From a virus: 34,048 nt of DNA. The first letter of the stretch is position 1; each line of letters begins with the position of its first letter. The DNA is taken from IMG/VR virus record IMGVR_UViG_3300025154_000279, positions 1 to 34,048 of that record; one strand, written 5' to 3'. Positions 17,849 to 26,780 of this stretch are shown here, in pieces. Position numbers and translations under genes: made by a program. The notes under the pieces were generated by a model. It was not told the DNA's origin. It did not search any database and saw nothing but the letters and a program-made list of their open reading frames with translations.

Positions 17849-19641
17849 TGGAAAGTTTATCAACAGAAAACAATTACGGCAACGATAGAGGCGACAAAGA
17901 TTTTCAACTCGTTATGAGGTTATTTGATATTGGCAAGGAGCAACAGAAAGATTATCTGGAGACGTGGAAGAAGTGCGCAAAGTATTACCGCGGTGATAAT
18001 AAGTACAACAAGCCCGGCTATAAGAGCGACAAGCGCTATAATATCTGCCGTGGCGTCGTGCAGACCTATCTACCTCTCATGACTGATGGGCAGCCTGGAT
18101 TCAATCTGGTGGGCCAGGAGGCTGATGACTACGAGTTTGGGGCTAAGCTTGGCAAGGTAGCTGACGCGTGGTGGAAGCGCAACGGACTACAAAAGAAAAT
18201 GGTCAAGATAATTCACAATTCACTTGAAAAGGGAAGTGGTCCGCTCAAAGTAGTTTGGGATAATGAGCTGAACAATGGCCAGGGAGATGTCAATTGGGAG
18301 ACGGTACGATGCGAAGATTTGTTCGTGCCAGGCAATATAGAAGACGCCGAGAAGTTGCCATGGGTAATAGAGCGCATGTATAAATCAGCTGCAGAGCTAA
18401 AACGCATGTATCCTGACAAGGCCAAAGAAATAAAGGGCGACAACTCGAAGGACAAGGACGATGACCGCAAGTCAAAAGATCCGAGCGACGCCATAATGAC
18501 AACGCCGACAGACCAGTACAGCAGGGTGCAAGGCCGAGATTCAAGCGGTATGCTCATGGGTGATGATACCGTCGAGGTGTTAATGTGCTGGATAGATCGC
18601 AAGTGTGTTGATGAGTATGACGAGATTGACGGCGAAGAGGGTGAGAAGCAAATGAAAAGCAAGTACCCGAACGGCAAACTAATCGTTATAGCGCCTAACA
18701 TCGGAGTAAAACTATTTGCCGGTGAGAATCCATACGAAGACGCGCAGCATCCGTATGTGAATATTGTTGACACCGTTGTCCCTGGTGAGTTTTGGGGTCA
18801 GGGAGAAGTCGAGATTCTTTTCGACCTGCAGGATGCTTTGAACGACGTCATCAACTCCATCATTGACTACATGAAGCTCACCGGCAATGCCGTTTGGTTT
18901 CTGCCTCGCGCTGCCGACGTAAAAACCGAGAATCTTATTAACACGCAGTCGCTGGCGATAAAATACAGTGGCGACACATCACCAAGAAGAGACTTTCCAC
19001 CATCACTGCCATCGTATTACTTCGACCTGCTAAACACACTGTTGCAGTTTGTAGACAATACAAGCGGTGCTCAGGATGTGACCCAGGGTAAAAAGCCTAT
19101 TGGCATCACGGCGGCGGAGGCGATACAGACTATTCAGGAGGCGGCACAGACGAGGGTAAGACTTAAGGATCGCAATGTAGATGCTGGACTAAATGAGGCT
19201 GCAAAGAAAACAGTATCGCGCTTCATGCAGTTTTACAAGGATTCGAGAGTGGCAAGAATGACGGGAGACCTGAACGGATGGCCGTCGTACTTCGAGTTTT
19301 CTATTGAGGACGCTCAGGACGGTAAAAAGCAAATGAGCTACCAAGAAAGGACTTTCGACCCCAACACCAAGTCATTTAATGAGGCTGCAACCACAGGCAC
19401 CACGCGGCCCAGCAAGGGTATGTTTGACGTCGAAATTGTGGGTGGCACTAGCCTACCGGCTAAAAAGGCGCAGATGACCAATATGGCATTCAAGCTTTTT
19501 GATATGGAATTGATTGGCGCCGACAGACTATTTGAAACTATCGACTGGCCCAAGAGGGAAGAGGACGCAAAGGCTTATAATGATAAAAAGGCTATTGAAG
19601 CTCAGGCTGTGCCGCCGGCTGTCCCTGGGGCGCCTGCGTAG
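17848..19641 (+). CDS. Portal protein, 597 aa
   Basis: GGAGGGTGACTA precedes the ATG. The N-terminal half contains WKKCAKYYRGDN, YNICRGVVQTYLPLMTDGQP and the conserved KVVWDNELNNGQGDV...CEDLFVPG strands typical of phage portals. The segment EFWGQGEVEILFDLQDALNDVINSIIDYMKL (about residues 313-343) and the helix DVTQGKKPIGITAAEAIQTIQEAAQTRV match the portal stem and wing. The C-terminus is Ala/Pro-rich. The dodecameric portal is the DNA entry channel and connects head and tail. Its last 50 bases overlap an antisense gene. Confidence 0.9.
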   Translation: MESLSTENNYGNDRGDKDFQLVMRLFDIGKEQQKDYLETWKKCAKYYRGDNKYNKPGYKSDKRYNICRGVVQTYLPLMTDGQPGFNLVGQEADDYEFGAKLGKVADAWWKRNGLQKKMVKIIHNSLEKGSGPLKVVWDNELNNGQGDVNWETVRCEDLFVPGNIEDAEKLPWVIERMYKSAAELKRMYPDKAKEIKGDNSKDKDDDRKSKDPSDAIMTTPTDQYSRVQGRDSSGMLMGDDTVEVLMCWIDRKCVDEYDEIDGEEGEKQMKSKYPNGKLIVIAPNIGVKLFAGENPYEDAQHPYVNIVDTVVPGEFWGQGEVEILFDLQDALNDVINSIIDYMKLTGNAVWFLPRAADVKTENLINTQSLAIKYSGDTSPRRDFPPSLPSYYFDLLNTLLQFVDNTSGAQDVTQGKKPIGITAAEAIQTIQEAAQTRVRLKDRNVDAGLNEAAKKTVSRFMQFYKDSRVARMTGDLNGWPSYFEFSIEDAQDGKKQMSYQERTFDPNTKSFNEAATTGTTRPSKGMFDVEIVGGTSLPAKKAQMTNMAFKLFDMELIGADRLFETIDWPKREEDAKAYNDKKAIEAQAVPPAVPGAPA

Positions 19642-19876
19642 GACCGACTTTTAAGGCGTCAAGAAACGCCGCTAAGTGTTGCGCCGGACCATCATTACCA
19701 TCGTCACGAAGCTTGAGGGCGAGGACTTGAAGGGTTTTGATGGCTCCGACCACCTGGTTTTCGCCCTCTTCGGGCTTTTCCTGCGACGCTTCTTCGGGTA
19801 ATTCATTCTGACTACCAGGAATACCGTCAACCATTTTCTTAAACTCTTCATCTTTACTAAAATCGTAACCAGCCAT
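19592..19876 (-). CDS. Antisense small acidic protein within the late operon, 94 aa
   Basis: GGAGGGCTTATT stands directly before the ATG, one of the best ribosome sites in the window. The product (MAGYDFSKDEEFKKMVDG..., a Glu/Pro-rich linker, then a helix AIKTLQVLALKLRDDGND, and a Pro/Gln-rich end) resembles small acidic proteins I have seen in phage genomes near portal and scaffold genes; function unknown. It is transcribed against the late operon from its own promoter (19946-19974), with palindromic operators in its leader. Its 3' end overlaps portal codons, so its transcript is antisense to the portal mRNA. Confidence 0.7.
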   Translation of the reverse strand: MAGYDFSKDEEFKKMVDGIPGSQNELPEEASQEKPEEGENQVVGAIKTLQVLALKLRDDGNDGPAQHLAAFLDALKVGPTQAPQGQPAAQPELQ

Positions 19877-19899
19877 AATAAGCCCTCCGTTCTCTTAAT

Positions 19900-19957
19900 C
19901 TACAATATTTCTTGTAGGGCTACAATATTTCTTGTAGATTTAATTACAATAGTGTAA
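19900..19957. promoter_or_regulatory. Tandem palindromic operators (two perfect copies plus one variant)
   Basis: CTACAATATTTCTTGTAG occurs at 19900-19917 and 19920-19937, 20 bp apart; each has perfect 6-bp arms (CTACAA/TTGTAG). A related palindrome, TTACAATAGTGTAA, lies at 19944-19957. Three palindromes on one DNA face, over the -10 region and the leader of the antisense gene, are typical of binding sites for a dimeric repressor. The regulator is not identified. Confidence 0.75.
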
Positions 19958-19974
19958 ATTATTTATAGGGTCAA
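19946..19974 (-). promoter_or_regulatory. Leftward promoter of the antisense gene
   Basis: Reading leftward: TTGACC (19969-19974), a 17-base spacer, TATTGT (19946-19951). The -10 lies inside the third palindrome (19944-19957). Transcription would start near 19939 and run through both perfect operators into the 19592-19876 gene. Confidence 0.65.
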
Positions 19975-20004
19975 GCAACTTTTTATAGACTTGAGGACTT
20001 AAGA

Positions 20005-20904
20005 ATGCCAAATCGTGAAGAATATAGCGTGCCAGATGAAGTGATGAACCAGGGTGATGATGCTGCATGGCAATCGGAACCCGACAGTCAAAGCGCACCT
20101 GCACAACATAGCCAGCCTGACTATCAAGCGGGCGACAATCAGCAAAGCGCGGCGCCTGCACAGCAGCAACCGGAAGCGCAATGGACGGCTGAACAGTGGC
20201 CCATCAAATACAAAGGCCAGACGCATTTCCCTAAAGACAGAGATCATCAGATAGCCCTCATGCAAAAGGGGTTTTCTTACGAAACGGATCAGGAGCATCT
20301 AAACCGCCGAGCGCGGGAGATGGACGACTTGAAACGATCTTATGATCCATACATGCCATTTATCAAGTTCGCCGAAGAGAATCCGGCGTTCATGTCAATG
20401 GCTGATAAGTTGTATAACGACTATCAAACAGGCGCCCTACAGCCTGCCCAAGGCTCTGAAAGCGGTATTAATTTGGCCAATTTGCCGGAGTTCAGAGAGA
20501 CAAGGAAAGAGTTAGAGGATCTCAAGCGCTTCAAGCAAGAAAGCGTACTTCGAGAGGAGCAGCAGCGAATTGACAAGGAGCTAGGCGAATTGCAAACCAA
20601 ATATCCAACCTTCGACTGGAAGAGTGATGATGGTAGTGGCACGCTGGCAACGAAGATTATGAAAGCTGCACTGGAAAGCGAAGTGTACGATTTTGACAAG
20701 GTGTTTAAATATTTAATGTTTGACGAGGTTCAATCGAGATCTCGGTTAAGTGGCAAAAAGGACGCGGTGACTGCGCAGCAGAACGCCAACAGGGCTGGTA
20801 TAGTAAGAACGGGCACGCCCGCTGTTGCTGGCCAAGCTAAATCTTTTGACCCTTCCAAGATGTCGTATTCGGAGCTTACGCAAATGGCTATGAACGATTT
20901 TTAA
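20005..20904 (+). CDS. Capsid scaffold protein, 299 aa
   Basis: The N-terminus is Gln/Pro/Ala-rich and disordered (residues about 20-60). The middle is acidic and coiled-coil (EFRETRKELEDLKRFKQES..., residues about 150-200), and the C-terminus ends in a short basic/helical tail (FDPSKMSYSELTQMAMNDF). This layout, directly before the major capsid gene, is that of a phage scaffold. It would direct prohead assembly and leave or be cleaved before packaging. A ribosome site GAGG lies before the ATG. No protease gene was recognised. Confidence 0.8.
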   Translation: MPNREEYSVPDEVMNQGDDAAWQSEPDSQSAPAQHSQPDYQAGDNQQSAAPAQQQPEAQWTAEQWPIKYKGQTHFPKDRDHQIALMQKGFSYETDQEHLNRRAREMDDLKRSYDPYMPFIKFAEENPAFMSMADKLYNDYQTGALQPAQGSESGINLANLPEFRETRKELEDLKRFKQESVLREEQQRIDKELGELQTKYPTFDWKSDDGSGTLATKIMKAALESEVYDFDKVFKYLMFDEVQSRSRLSGKKDAVTAQQNANRAGIVRTGTPAVAGQAKSFDPSKMSYSELTQMAMNDF

Positions 20905-20916
20905 AGAGGTTTTATT

Positions 20917-21837
20917 ATGGCATTACCATACGATCAGATGAATGCAATCACGATGAAGTATTACATCCCGAAGTTGATTGACAATATCATGAACTCAAAT
21001 TCTATGCTGGTGCGCATTAAAGGCAAACCGGACATGTACAAAAAATACGATGGTGGCATGAGCATTATGCAGCCCATCCTATACGCCAAGGGTGCACATG
21101 GAGGCTGGTTCACTGGCGCCGACACTCTGGATATGACAGACACAGCGCAGATGACATCAGCGGAATGGACAATGAAGCAGCTGCACGAGCCCCTAGTTAT
21201 CACTCGCACCGACGAATTGAATAACAGCGGCAAAGCAAAAGTATTATCTCTCATTGAAAGCAAAATGAAAGCTGCCGAAATGACGATGATGGACAATCTC
21301 GGTTCTGGCCTTTTTAACGCCGGCTCAGCCGCCAAGCAGATTGTGGGCCTTCGCTCCGCAATAAGCTCAAGCAGAACATACGCAGGCATTGACAGCTCTA
21401 CCTATTCATGGTGGGACTCTCAGGTCAGCGCTGCAACTGCTCTTACCTATGCAAGAGTAAGAGGTATGGTTGGCGATGCTACCGTTGACACTAACAAGCC
21501 AACAGTACATTACACCACACAAGACCAGTACGACGTTTTCAGCGCCCTCTTCCAGCCACAGCAACGCTTCACAGATGAAAAGATGTTGGACGCTGGATTT
21601 GTGAATATCAAGTTTGAAGGAGCGCCTGTCATCGTTGACTCGCACGTACCAAGCGGATATTGGTTTGGCGTGAACGAAAAGTTCATTCAGTTGTATGTGC
21701 ACAAGGACGAAGATTTCCGCTTCGAGCCATGGTCAAAAGAATCAAATCAGGCTGTTAAATACGCGCATATCTACTGGGCTGGAGCTCTCGTCTGCCAGAA
21801 TCCACGTATGCAGTTTGTTTTCACCAGCTTAACTTAA
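20917..21837 (+). CDS. Major capsid protein, 306 aa
   Basis: It lies directly after the scaffold, with AAAGAGG before the ATG. MALPYDQMNAITMKYYIPKLIDNI at the N-terminus, an internal GGMSIMQPILYAKG strand, LHEPLVITRTDE and the C-terminal FRFEPW...AHIYWAGALVCQNPRMQFV fit an HK97-fold coat protein (N-arm, E-loop, spine helix AEMTMMDNLGSGLF, P-domain). At 306 aa it is of normal length. The gene order scaffold - coat - decoration supports the call more than any single motif. Confidence 0.85.
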   Translation: MALPYDQMNAITMKYYIPKLIDNIMNSNSMLVRIKGKPDMYKKYDGGMSIMQPILYAKGAHGGWFTGADTLDMTDTAQMTSAEWTMKQLHEPLVITRTDELNNSGKAKVLSLIESKMKAAEMTMMDNLGSGLFNAGSAAKQIVGLRSAISSSRTYAGIDSSTYSWWDSQVSAATALTYARVRGMVGDATVDTNKPTVHYTTQDQYDVFSALFQPQQRFTDEKMLDAGFVNIKFEGAPVIVDSHVPSGYWFGVNEKFIQLYVHKDEDFRFEPWSKESNQAVKYAHIYWAGALVCQNPRMQFVFTSLT

Positions 21838-21850
21838 TGGAGGTTTAAAA

Positions 21851-22306
21851 ATGTACGGATTCACAAATCTATTCACAGATGCAATTTCAGAAGTAGGAAC
21901 GACAGCCAAGGCGGATGTTGGAACCCTGCGTCAATATGCGGGCAATTTATACCGCTATGTTTACAACGGTTCTGCGTCAACGATCGCTGTTGGCAATGGC
22001 GTTATCCTTACCGCTGCCGCCAGTGACTTTACCGTCACCTTGTCGTCAGTCTCCAATGACAGCAAGTGCGTTGGTGTGATTAAACACACGGCACTGCCAA
22101 CCCTAAATTACGGTTGGGCGCTGGTCAATGGTATAGGTACAGTGCTCGCGGGTGACGCAATTTCATTTGCTGCAGGTGCTAATATAGGACTTGGAGCTAA
22201 TGGCGTGTTCGCACCTGTAACGGGAGCAACGGGCGTCGGCGTTGGAACGTCGTTGTCAGCAGCAGCGTCAGGAGCGTCAGCCACAGCTTTTATAGCCTGT
22301 CTCTAA
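21851..22306 (+). CDS. Head decoration protein candidate, 151 aa
   Basis: GGAGGTTTAAAA precedes the ATG. It is a small beta-rich protein dominated by Gly, Ala, Val and Ser, with repeated short strands (ILTAAASDFTVTLSSVS; VIKHTALPTLNYGWALVNG; ALAGD-type turn). Its size and place directly after the major capsid protein are typical of capsid decoration or stabilising proteins. The C-terminal 45 residues are very Ala/Gly-rich. Confidence 0.75.
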   Translation: MYGFTNLFTDAISEVGTTAKADVGTLRQYAGNLYRYVYNGSASTIAVGNGVILTAAASDFTVTLSSVSNDSKCVGVIKHTALPTLNYGWALVNGIGTVLAGDAISFAAGANIGLGANGVFAPVTGATGVGVGTSLSAAASGASATAFIACL

Positions 22307-22307
22307 T

Positions 22308-23504
22308 ATGGAAAATACCGACCAAATCACACCGTTGCAGCAGACTCAAAATCTGTTGCAACGTCTTATTGACAAAAAGTTTTCAGGCGCGTCGTTTTCG
22401 AGCGACCAACTGGAGAAATATGTCGATAGTTTGATCGACCCAGAAACAATATCCCCAGAACGGTGGGATAAGATAGCTGAATTTATGCCATGGCAGTCAA
22501 AAGTAAAAATGATGGGGTTAACCTATCAACCATACTTCGATATGCCACTTACTGAAACGCCAAATATGAAAACGGACCTTTCCTGCCGCGACGACGTCAC
22601 AATAAAAACGTGGTTTGCGCAGTGGAAGAGACAGTTTGAACACAATGCGTTGAAGTATGATATAATGAACAACCTGGCGTCTAATGAGATTGGCAAGCAA
22701 GCACTCAAGCCTGTAATTATTGCAGGCTCAGGGCCATCGCTCGCTAAAAACATTGACGCTTTGCGCGACCATCGTGGCGACATTTGCCTGGTATCGTGTT
22801 TGCATAACTTCGCCTACTTCGAAGACAACGGAGTGAGCGCCGATTATTATGTGAACCTTGACGCCGGAGAGTGTACTGTTGATGAGATGTGTATTGGTGG
22901 CAAGCAAGATAAAGAATATTACTTCGAGCTATCGAAGGATAGGGTTTTAGTTACCCCTCTTGTTGGCCATCCCGGGTTACATGAAAATTGGAAAGGCAAG
23001 GTGTTGTGGTATAATACCGCAGCAGACGAGTCTTTTCACACAGAAACAAAAAAGATACTTAACGTACCTTTATTTTTTCGCATGGGCGGCAACGTCCTTG
23101 GTTCATGCTTCTATTTTGCCAAATGCATACTGGGAGGCAATCCAATAATTTTCATTGGTGCTGACTTCTCATTTGGTTATAATAAAAGGTTTCATTCATA
23201 CGTCACTGACTACGACAGGTCACAAGGCGACATGGCAGCTGTTGATGTTTTTGGAAACAAAGTGTACACGTGGCCATCTTACTATGGTTTCAAGCGATTC
23301 TTTGAATACGAAATCATGGGAGGACGAACGGGCATTGGTGGTATTTACATAAATTGCACAGAAGGCGGACTCTTAGGCGCGTACCCACAAGGAAATATGA
23401 GGCAAATCATTCAACGTGATTTAGCCTCTGTTTTATACGAATACAATCTTTATAAATTATTGCCTGGTTCGTTGAATCCAGACAAACCACAAACAGTATT
23501 ATGA
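22308..23504 (+). CDS. DUF115 / MptE-like enzyme (MAF-type glycosyltransferase-like), 398 aa
   Basis: PVIIAGSGPSLAKNIDALRDH (residues about 143-163) and VSCLHNFAYFEDNGVSADYYVNLDAGE match the DUF115/MptE-like pattern (GSGPSL, D.......P.Y.V). FIGADFSF and FHSYVTDY follow, as in the nucleotide-sugar-binding half. DUF115 proteins include MAF flagellin glycosyltransferases and archaeal 6-hydroxymethylpterin diphosphokinases. In a phage head operon a glycosylation of virion proteins is the most likely role, but this is inference. The ATG is 1 base after the previous stop, without its own ribosome site. The N-terminal 130 residues are unassigned. Confidence 0.8.
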   Translation: MENTDQITPLQQTQNLLQRLIDKKFSGASFSSDQLEKYVDSLIDPETISPERWDKIAEFMPWQSKVKMMGLTYQPYFDMPLTETPNMKTDLSCRDDVTIKTWFAQWKRQFEHNALKYDIMNNLASNEIGKQALKPVIIAGSGPSLAKNIDALRDHRGDICLVSCLHNFAYFEDNGVSADYYVNLDAGECTVDEMCIGGKQDKEYYFELSKDRVLVTPLVGHPGLHENWKGKVLWYNTAADESFHTETKKILNVPLFFRMGGNVLGSCFYFAKCILGGNPIIFIGADFSFGYNKRFHSYVTDYDRSQGDMAAVDVFGNKVYTWPSYYGFKRFFEYEIMGGRTGIGGIYINCTEGGLLGAYPQGNMRQIIQRDLASVLYEYNLYKLLPGSLNPDKPQTVL

Positions 23505-23512
23505 GGTAAATT

Positions 23513-23773
23513 ATGGCAGTAACAGGAACATTCACAGCAGACGTCAGAGTCCCCCAGGGAACCGTAGTTGGCAATCTTAGAATGGTTGTCGGCAGCGTAA
23601 CCATGACCGATGGTCCCGGCGACTTTGCGTTACCACTAACAACGATCATTTATTGCGCACCCATTCCGCAGTCCGACAAGACGCCTGGAGGCATTACGTT
23701 CTCTGGTGGCACTGTGTCGGTAGCAAGTGCGGCAAGTGGTGGTATATTTGGCGTTATCGCTTTTGGTCTTTAA
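23513..23773 (+). CDS. Small structural protein, 86 aa
   Basis: GAGGTAAATT precedes the ATG. The product is a compact beta-rich, Gly/Val/Thr-rich protein (TFTADVRVPQGTVVGNLRMVVG; GGTVSVASAASGGIFGVIAFGL) without charged clusters, consistent with a virion protein. No family is recognised. It lies between the DUF115 enzyme and the head-tail genes. Confidence 0.65.
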   Translation: MAVTGTFTADVRVPQGTVVGNLRMVVGSVTMTDGPGDFALPLTTIIYCAPIPQSDKTPGGITFSGGTVSVASAASGGIFGVIAFGL

Positions 23774-23798
23774 CAATAAATCCTGACTAGGAGGACAA

Positions 23799-24269
23799 AT
23801 GAAAGTAAAAGTATTTAATGACGATACCCGGGAATATAGAGAGACGTTTCGAGGAGACGATATCTGCATTCCTGCCGGTGGATTCATTATGATGGAGCGC
23901 GCCGAAGCACTTGCATTTAAGGGCCAGTGGTGTCCAATCATTGAAGACGGCAACAAAAACAAATTGAATGCAAAGAAAATACGAATTGAAGATCTCCCGA
24001 TTGAATTGCGATACCGTGAAAAAAAGAAATTCGTTTCTAATTTCAATGGTATGCAGTTCGACACCGAAGAAGAGCTTAACGCCCACTACGCAAGCCTTAA
24101 TAACGTTATGGGTAAAAGCGAACCGAAGACCACTACACTGCGCGTGTATGTTTGCGAAAAGTGCGATGCTGAATTTATGGATAAAGCTGAACATAGTGAA
24201 CATGTAAAAGGATGTAGGGGTAAAAATGACGCCAGCAGAAGCGGTGGCGGCGGTAAGGTCTCTAATTGA
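23799..24269 (+). CDS. Hypothetical protein with C-terminal C2H2-type zinc finger, 156 aa
   Basis: GGAGGACAA precedes the ATG. Residues 119-138 read CEKCDAEFMDKAEHSEHVKGC: a CxxC...H...C or C2H2/C2HC finger in one small domain. The N-terminal part is beta-rich (VFNDDTREYRETFRGDDICIPAGGFIMM). The C-terminus ends SGGGGK. It overlaps the next gene by 44 bases. It is placed among head-tail genes, but the finger suggests nucleic-acid contact. Function unknown. Confidence 0.7.
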   Translation: MKVKVFNDDTREYRETFRGDDICIPAGGFIMMERAEALAFKGQWCPIIEDGNKNKLNAKKIRIEDLPIELRYREKKKFVSNFNGMQFDTEEELNAHYASLNNVMGKSEPKTTTLRVYVCEKCDAEFMDKAEHSEHVKGCRGKNDASRSGGGGKVSN

Positions 24270-24876
24270 TGAGCCTGACGCAGCTAACTGGTCAGATGAT
24301 GAAATAAGAACGTATTTATGGTTTGGCGAGCGCCTCGTCATAGATAAAATAGGATGCTACAGCGGCACAAACGCCGCTACGTCAACCGTATCTGGTACAC
24401 AGGAATATGCAAAGCCGACTGATTCGTTTCGGGTTTCAAAAGTCACGTGGGATGGCGTTAAGCTTAAAAAGATTGACCAGGCCGACTATGACGCGTTGTC
24501 ATCTATTAGTTATGGAGGTAGCCTGGCAACGGGTAGCCCTTGTTATTACTATGAGTTCGGGTCCAACATTGGACTATACCCAGTTCCCGATAGTGCAAAA
24601 ACGCTTAAGTTCTGGTATGTAAAAGAGCCTGCTAATTTAACATCAGTATCGGCATCTTTTAGCGTGCCAAGCTTAGCGCAAAACGCCATTGTCGACTATG
24701 CTACATATAGAGCGCTACTCAAAGACAAAGATAAATTAGCAGATATGTTTTATAGCCTGTGGGAAAAAGGGTTGAGCGACGCTATTGAGTCGTATTCTAA
24801 AATGCAAGATGACGACATGCACATACGCTTTAAGATTGAAGAGCAAACCAATTTTACGGATCTCGGAACTATATGA
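24226..24876 (+). CDS. Head-tail adaptor / connector protein, 216 aa
   Basis: AGGGGTAAAA lies before the ATG. The N-terminus reads MTPAEAVAAVRSLIDEPDAANWSDDEIRTYLWFGERLV, the helical N-domain pattern of phage head-tail connector proteins (gp6-like/DUF6682 type). A beta-rich middle follows (YYEFGSNIGLYPVPDSAKTLKFWYVKEP), and a C-terminal helix. It would bind under the portal to close the head and attach the tail. It precedes the large tail protein by a 4-bp ATGA overlap. Confidence 0.75.
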   Translation: MTPAEAVAAVRSLIDEPDAANWSDDEIRTYLWFGERLVIDKIGCYSGTNAATSTVSGTQEYAKPTDSFRVSKVTWDGVKLKKIDQADYDALSSISYGGSLATGSPCYYYEFGSNIGLYPVPDSAKTLKFWYVKEPANLTSVSASFSVPSLAQNAIVDYATYRALLKDKDKLADMFYSLWEKGLSDAIESYSKMQDDDMHIRFKIEEQTNFTDLGTI

Positions 24877-26780
24877 GCATTGGTCCATACCAAAACCTAA
24901 CTCTTTTCCCGATTGCTAAATTCGACGGCGGCTTGAATACTAAAAACAATCCGACAACGCTGCCATTGAATCAAAGCCCTGACCTACTTAATGTAGATTT
25001 TGACGACTATGGAGCCGTAGCCTCATGCAATGGCTATGGTAAACTTAATACAGCCGCCATCGGTTCGGCAGCCATAGATGGCCTTGCAAACTTTTCGCGC
25101 AACGACGCGTCGGGCTACTTGGTCGCCATTTGTTCAGCATCGGCTTATTATTACAGTGCACCCTCATTTGAGAAAATATCGGCATCGTCCGGCGTATTCA
25201 CAAAAGGGACGCCGGTTGACACTGTATCGTTTAGAAATAATCTTTTCATGAGCGACGGCGTTAATCAGCCTTACAAGTGGAATGGAGCGCAGTTTACTAA
25301 AATGGGAGTCAGCGCACCATCAGGAGCATTAACGGCAGTAAGTACGGCGACTGGTGTATTGACGGGTACGTATCAATATGTTTATACCGGGGTAAATAGC
25401 AACCTCGCGGAGAGTGATTTTGGCATTGCGAGCACGGCGGTAACGGCAGCGAGTGCGTCTATGCTTGTATCATCAATACCAACAGCGCCCGCACTTGATG
25501 GGATTGACAGATGGAATATTTATAGAAACACAGCCGCGGCGGGCGGAGTGTATTACTTAGTTACTTCTGTAACAAATGGAACGTCGTCATTAACTGACAA
25601 TGTAGCCGATACGGAATTAGGAGCTGAGGCTCCAATAGATAATGCAAACCCGCGCAGATTCAAATACATGATTTCTCACCAAGGAAGACTATTCTGCGCT
25701 GGCGAAAGCGCGAACAGAAGTTACTTATGGTACTCTGAACTTAATCAACCCGAAGTATTCCCAACTACAAATTTTCTGCGCATAGGCGAAGGGGATGGCC
25801 AGCTAATAACCGGCATTGCTATACATTATAATTCGGTCGTGATCTCAAAGTCAGATGCGAGGGGCAATACAAGTACGTGGATACTTTTAACGCAAGACGA
25901 CGTTGGTGCGCTAACTCCTGATCTATGGTACTTAGTCAAAAGCCCAAGCCCCTGGGGCTCCGAAAGTCACAAGGCTTTAGTTAATTTTGATAACTACCTC
26001 ATGATGATGAATAAGGACGGCTTTTTTGCTTTCCAGAACAACGAGACAATAAAAGGCGTTTCCCAGACAACAACGGGCGGCATATTCACAGACTCTCAGA
26101 GCAATGATATAGAGCCTGATGTGTTGAGCTTTAAAACATCGTTACTCTCTGGCGTTGCGGGTATAAACTGGAAGAATAAGATTTGGTACGCCGTACCTAG
26201 TACGTCGGCGACTAAAAATGATGTCGTCTATAAGTTTGATTACCTGCGCGCCTCGGGTGACAGCAAGTTAGGTGCCTGGTCAAAAGCTAACATGGCAATA
26301 TCAAGGTTTTGCGTGTTTGATAATAAATTGTATGGCGGCTCAAGTGCTGAAAATGGATTTATCTATGAGTTAGATACGGGCCATAATTATGATGGCGCGA
26401 CGATAGATTCATATTACGTAACATCGGCTATATCCGGCAAAGAAGAGCATAAGGATTATTACAAGAAATGGCGTTACGTTTATATTCTTTTTGAAACTGT
26501 CGGCGTGTGGAATATGCAATTATCATATTTTAATGATTTTGACACGGGCTCGGGCGACGCCGTAAATGTAGATTTAGATCCGGGTGGCTCTTTGTGGGGC
26601 GCCGCTATCTGGGGTATAGATAAGTGGGGCGGCAATAATCAACGCAAAAAAATAAGAGTCCCCTTAAAAAATTCAACCAGTAGGTATTTGCAGTTGAAAT
26701 TTAGCACCAATGCGATAGACAAATATTTTAAAGTTCATGAACTTGGCGTAGCATACACGCTGCGCGGACGGAGATCATAA
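24873..26780 (+). CDS. Tail hub / nozzle-type protein, 635 aa
   Basis: The protein is almost entirely beta-rich with repeated short strands, including FDGGLNTKNNPTTLPLNQSPDLLNVDFDDYGAV near the N-terminus and a central CAGESANRSYLWYSELNQPE segment. The N-terminal KFDGGLNT....L...QSP...N pattern is what I associate with podovirus-type tail nozzle or stabilising proteins that follow the connector. It probably forms the beta-propeller-like tail tip below the portal. Start by ATGA overlap; stop by TAATG overlap. Confidence 0.75.
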   Translation: MSIGPYQNLTLFPIAKFDGGLNTKNNPTTLPLNQSPDLLNVDFDDYGAVASCNGYGKLNTAAIGSAAIDGLANFSRNDASGYLVAICSASAYYYSAPSFEKISASSGVFTKGTPVDTVSFRNNLFMSDGVNQPYKWNGAQFTKMGVSAPSGALTAVSTATGVLTGTYQYVYTGVNSNLAESDFGIASTAVTAASASMLVSSIPTAPALDGIDRWNIYRNTAAAGGVYYLVTSVTNGTSSLTDNVADTELGAEAPIDNANPRRFKYMISHQGRLFCAGESANRSYLWYSELNQPEVFPTTNFLRIGEGDGQLITGIAIHYNSVVISKSDARGNTSTWILLTQDDVGALTPDLWYLVKSPSPWGSESHKALVNFDNYLMMMNKDGFFAFQNNETIKGVSQTTTGGIFTDSQSNDIEPDVLSFKTSLLSGVAGINWKNKIWYAVPSTSATKNDVVYKFDYLRASGDSKLGAWSKANMAISRFCVFDNKLYGGSSAENGFIYELDTGHNYDGATIDSYYVTSAISGKEEHKDYYKKWRYVYILFETVGVWNMQLSYFNDFDTGSGDAVNVDLDPGGSLWGAAIWGIDKWGGNNQRKKIRVPLKNSTSRYLQLKFSTNAIDKYFKVHELGVAYTLRGRRS

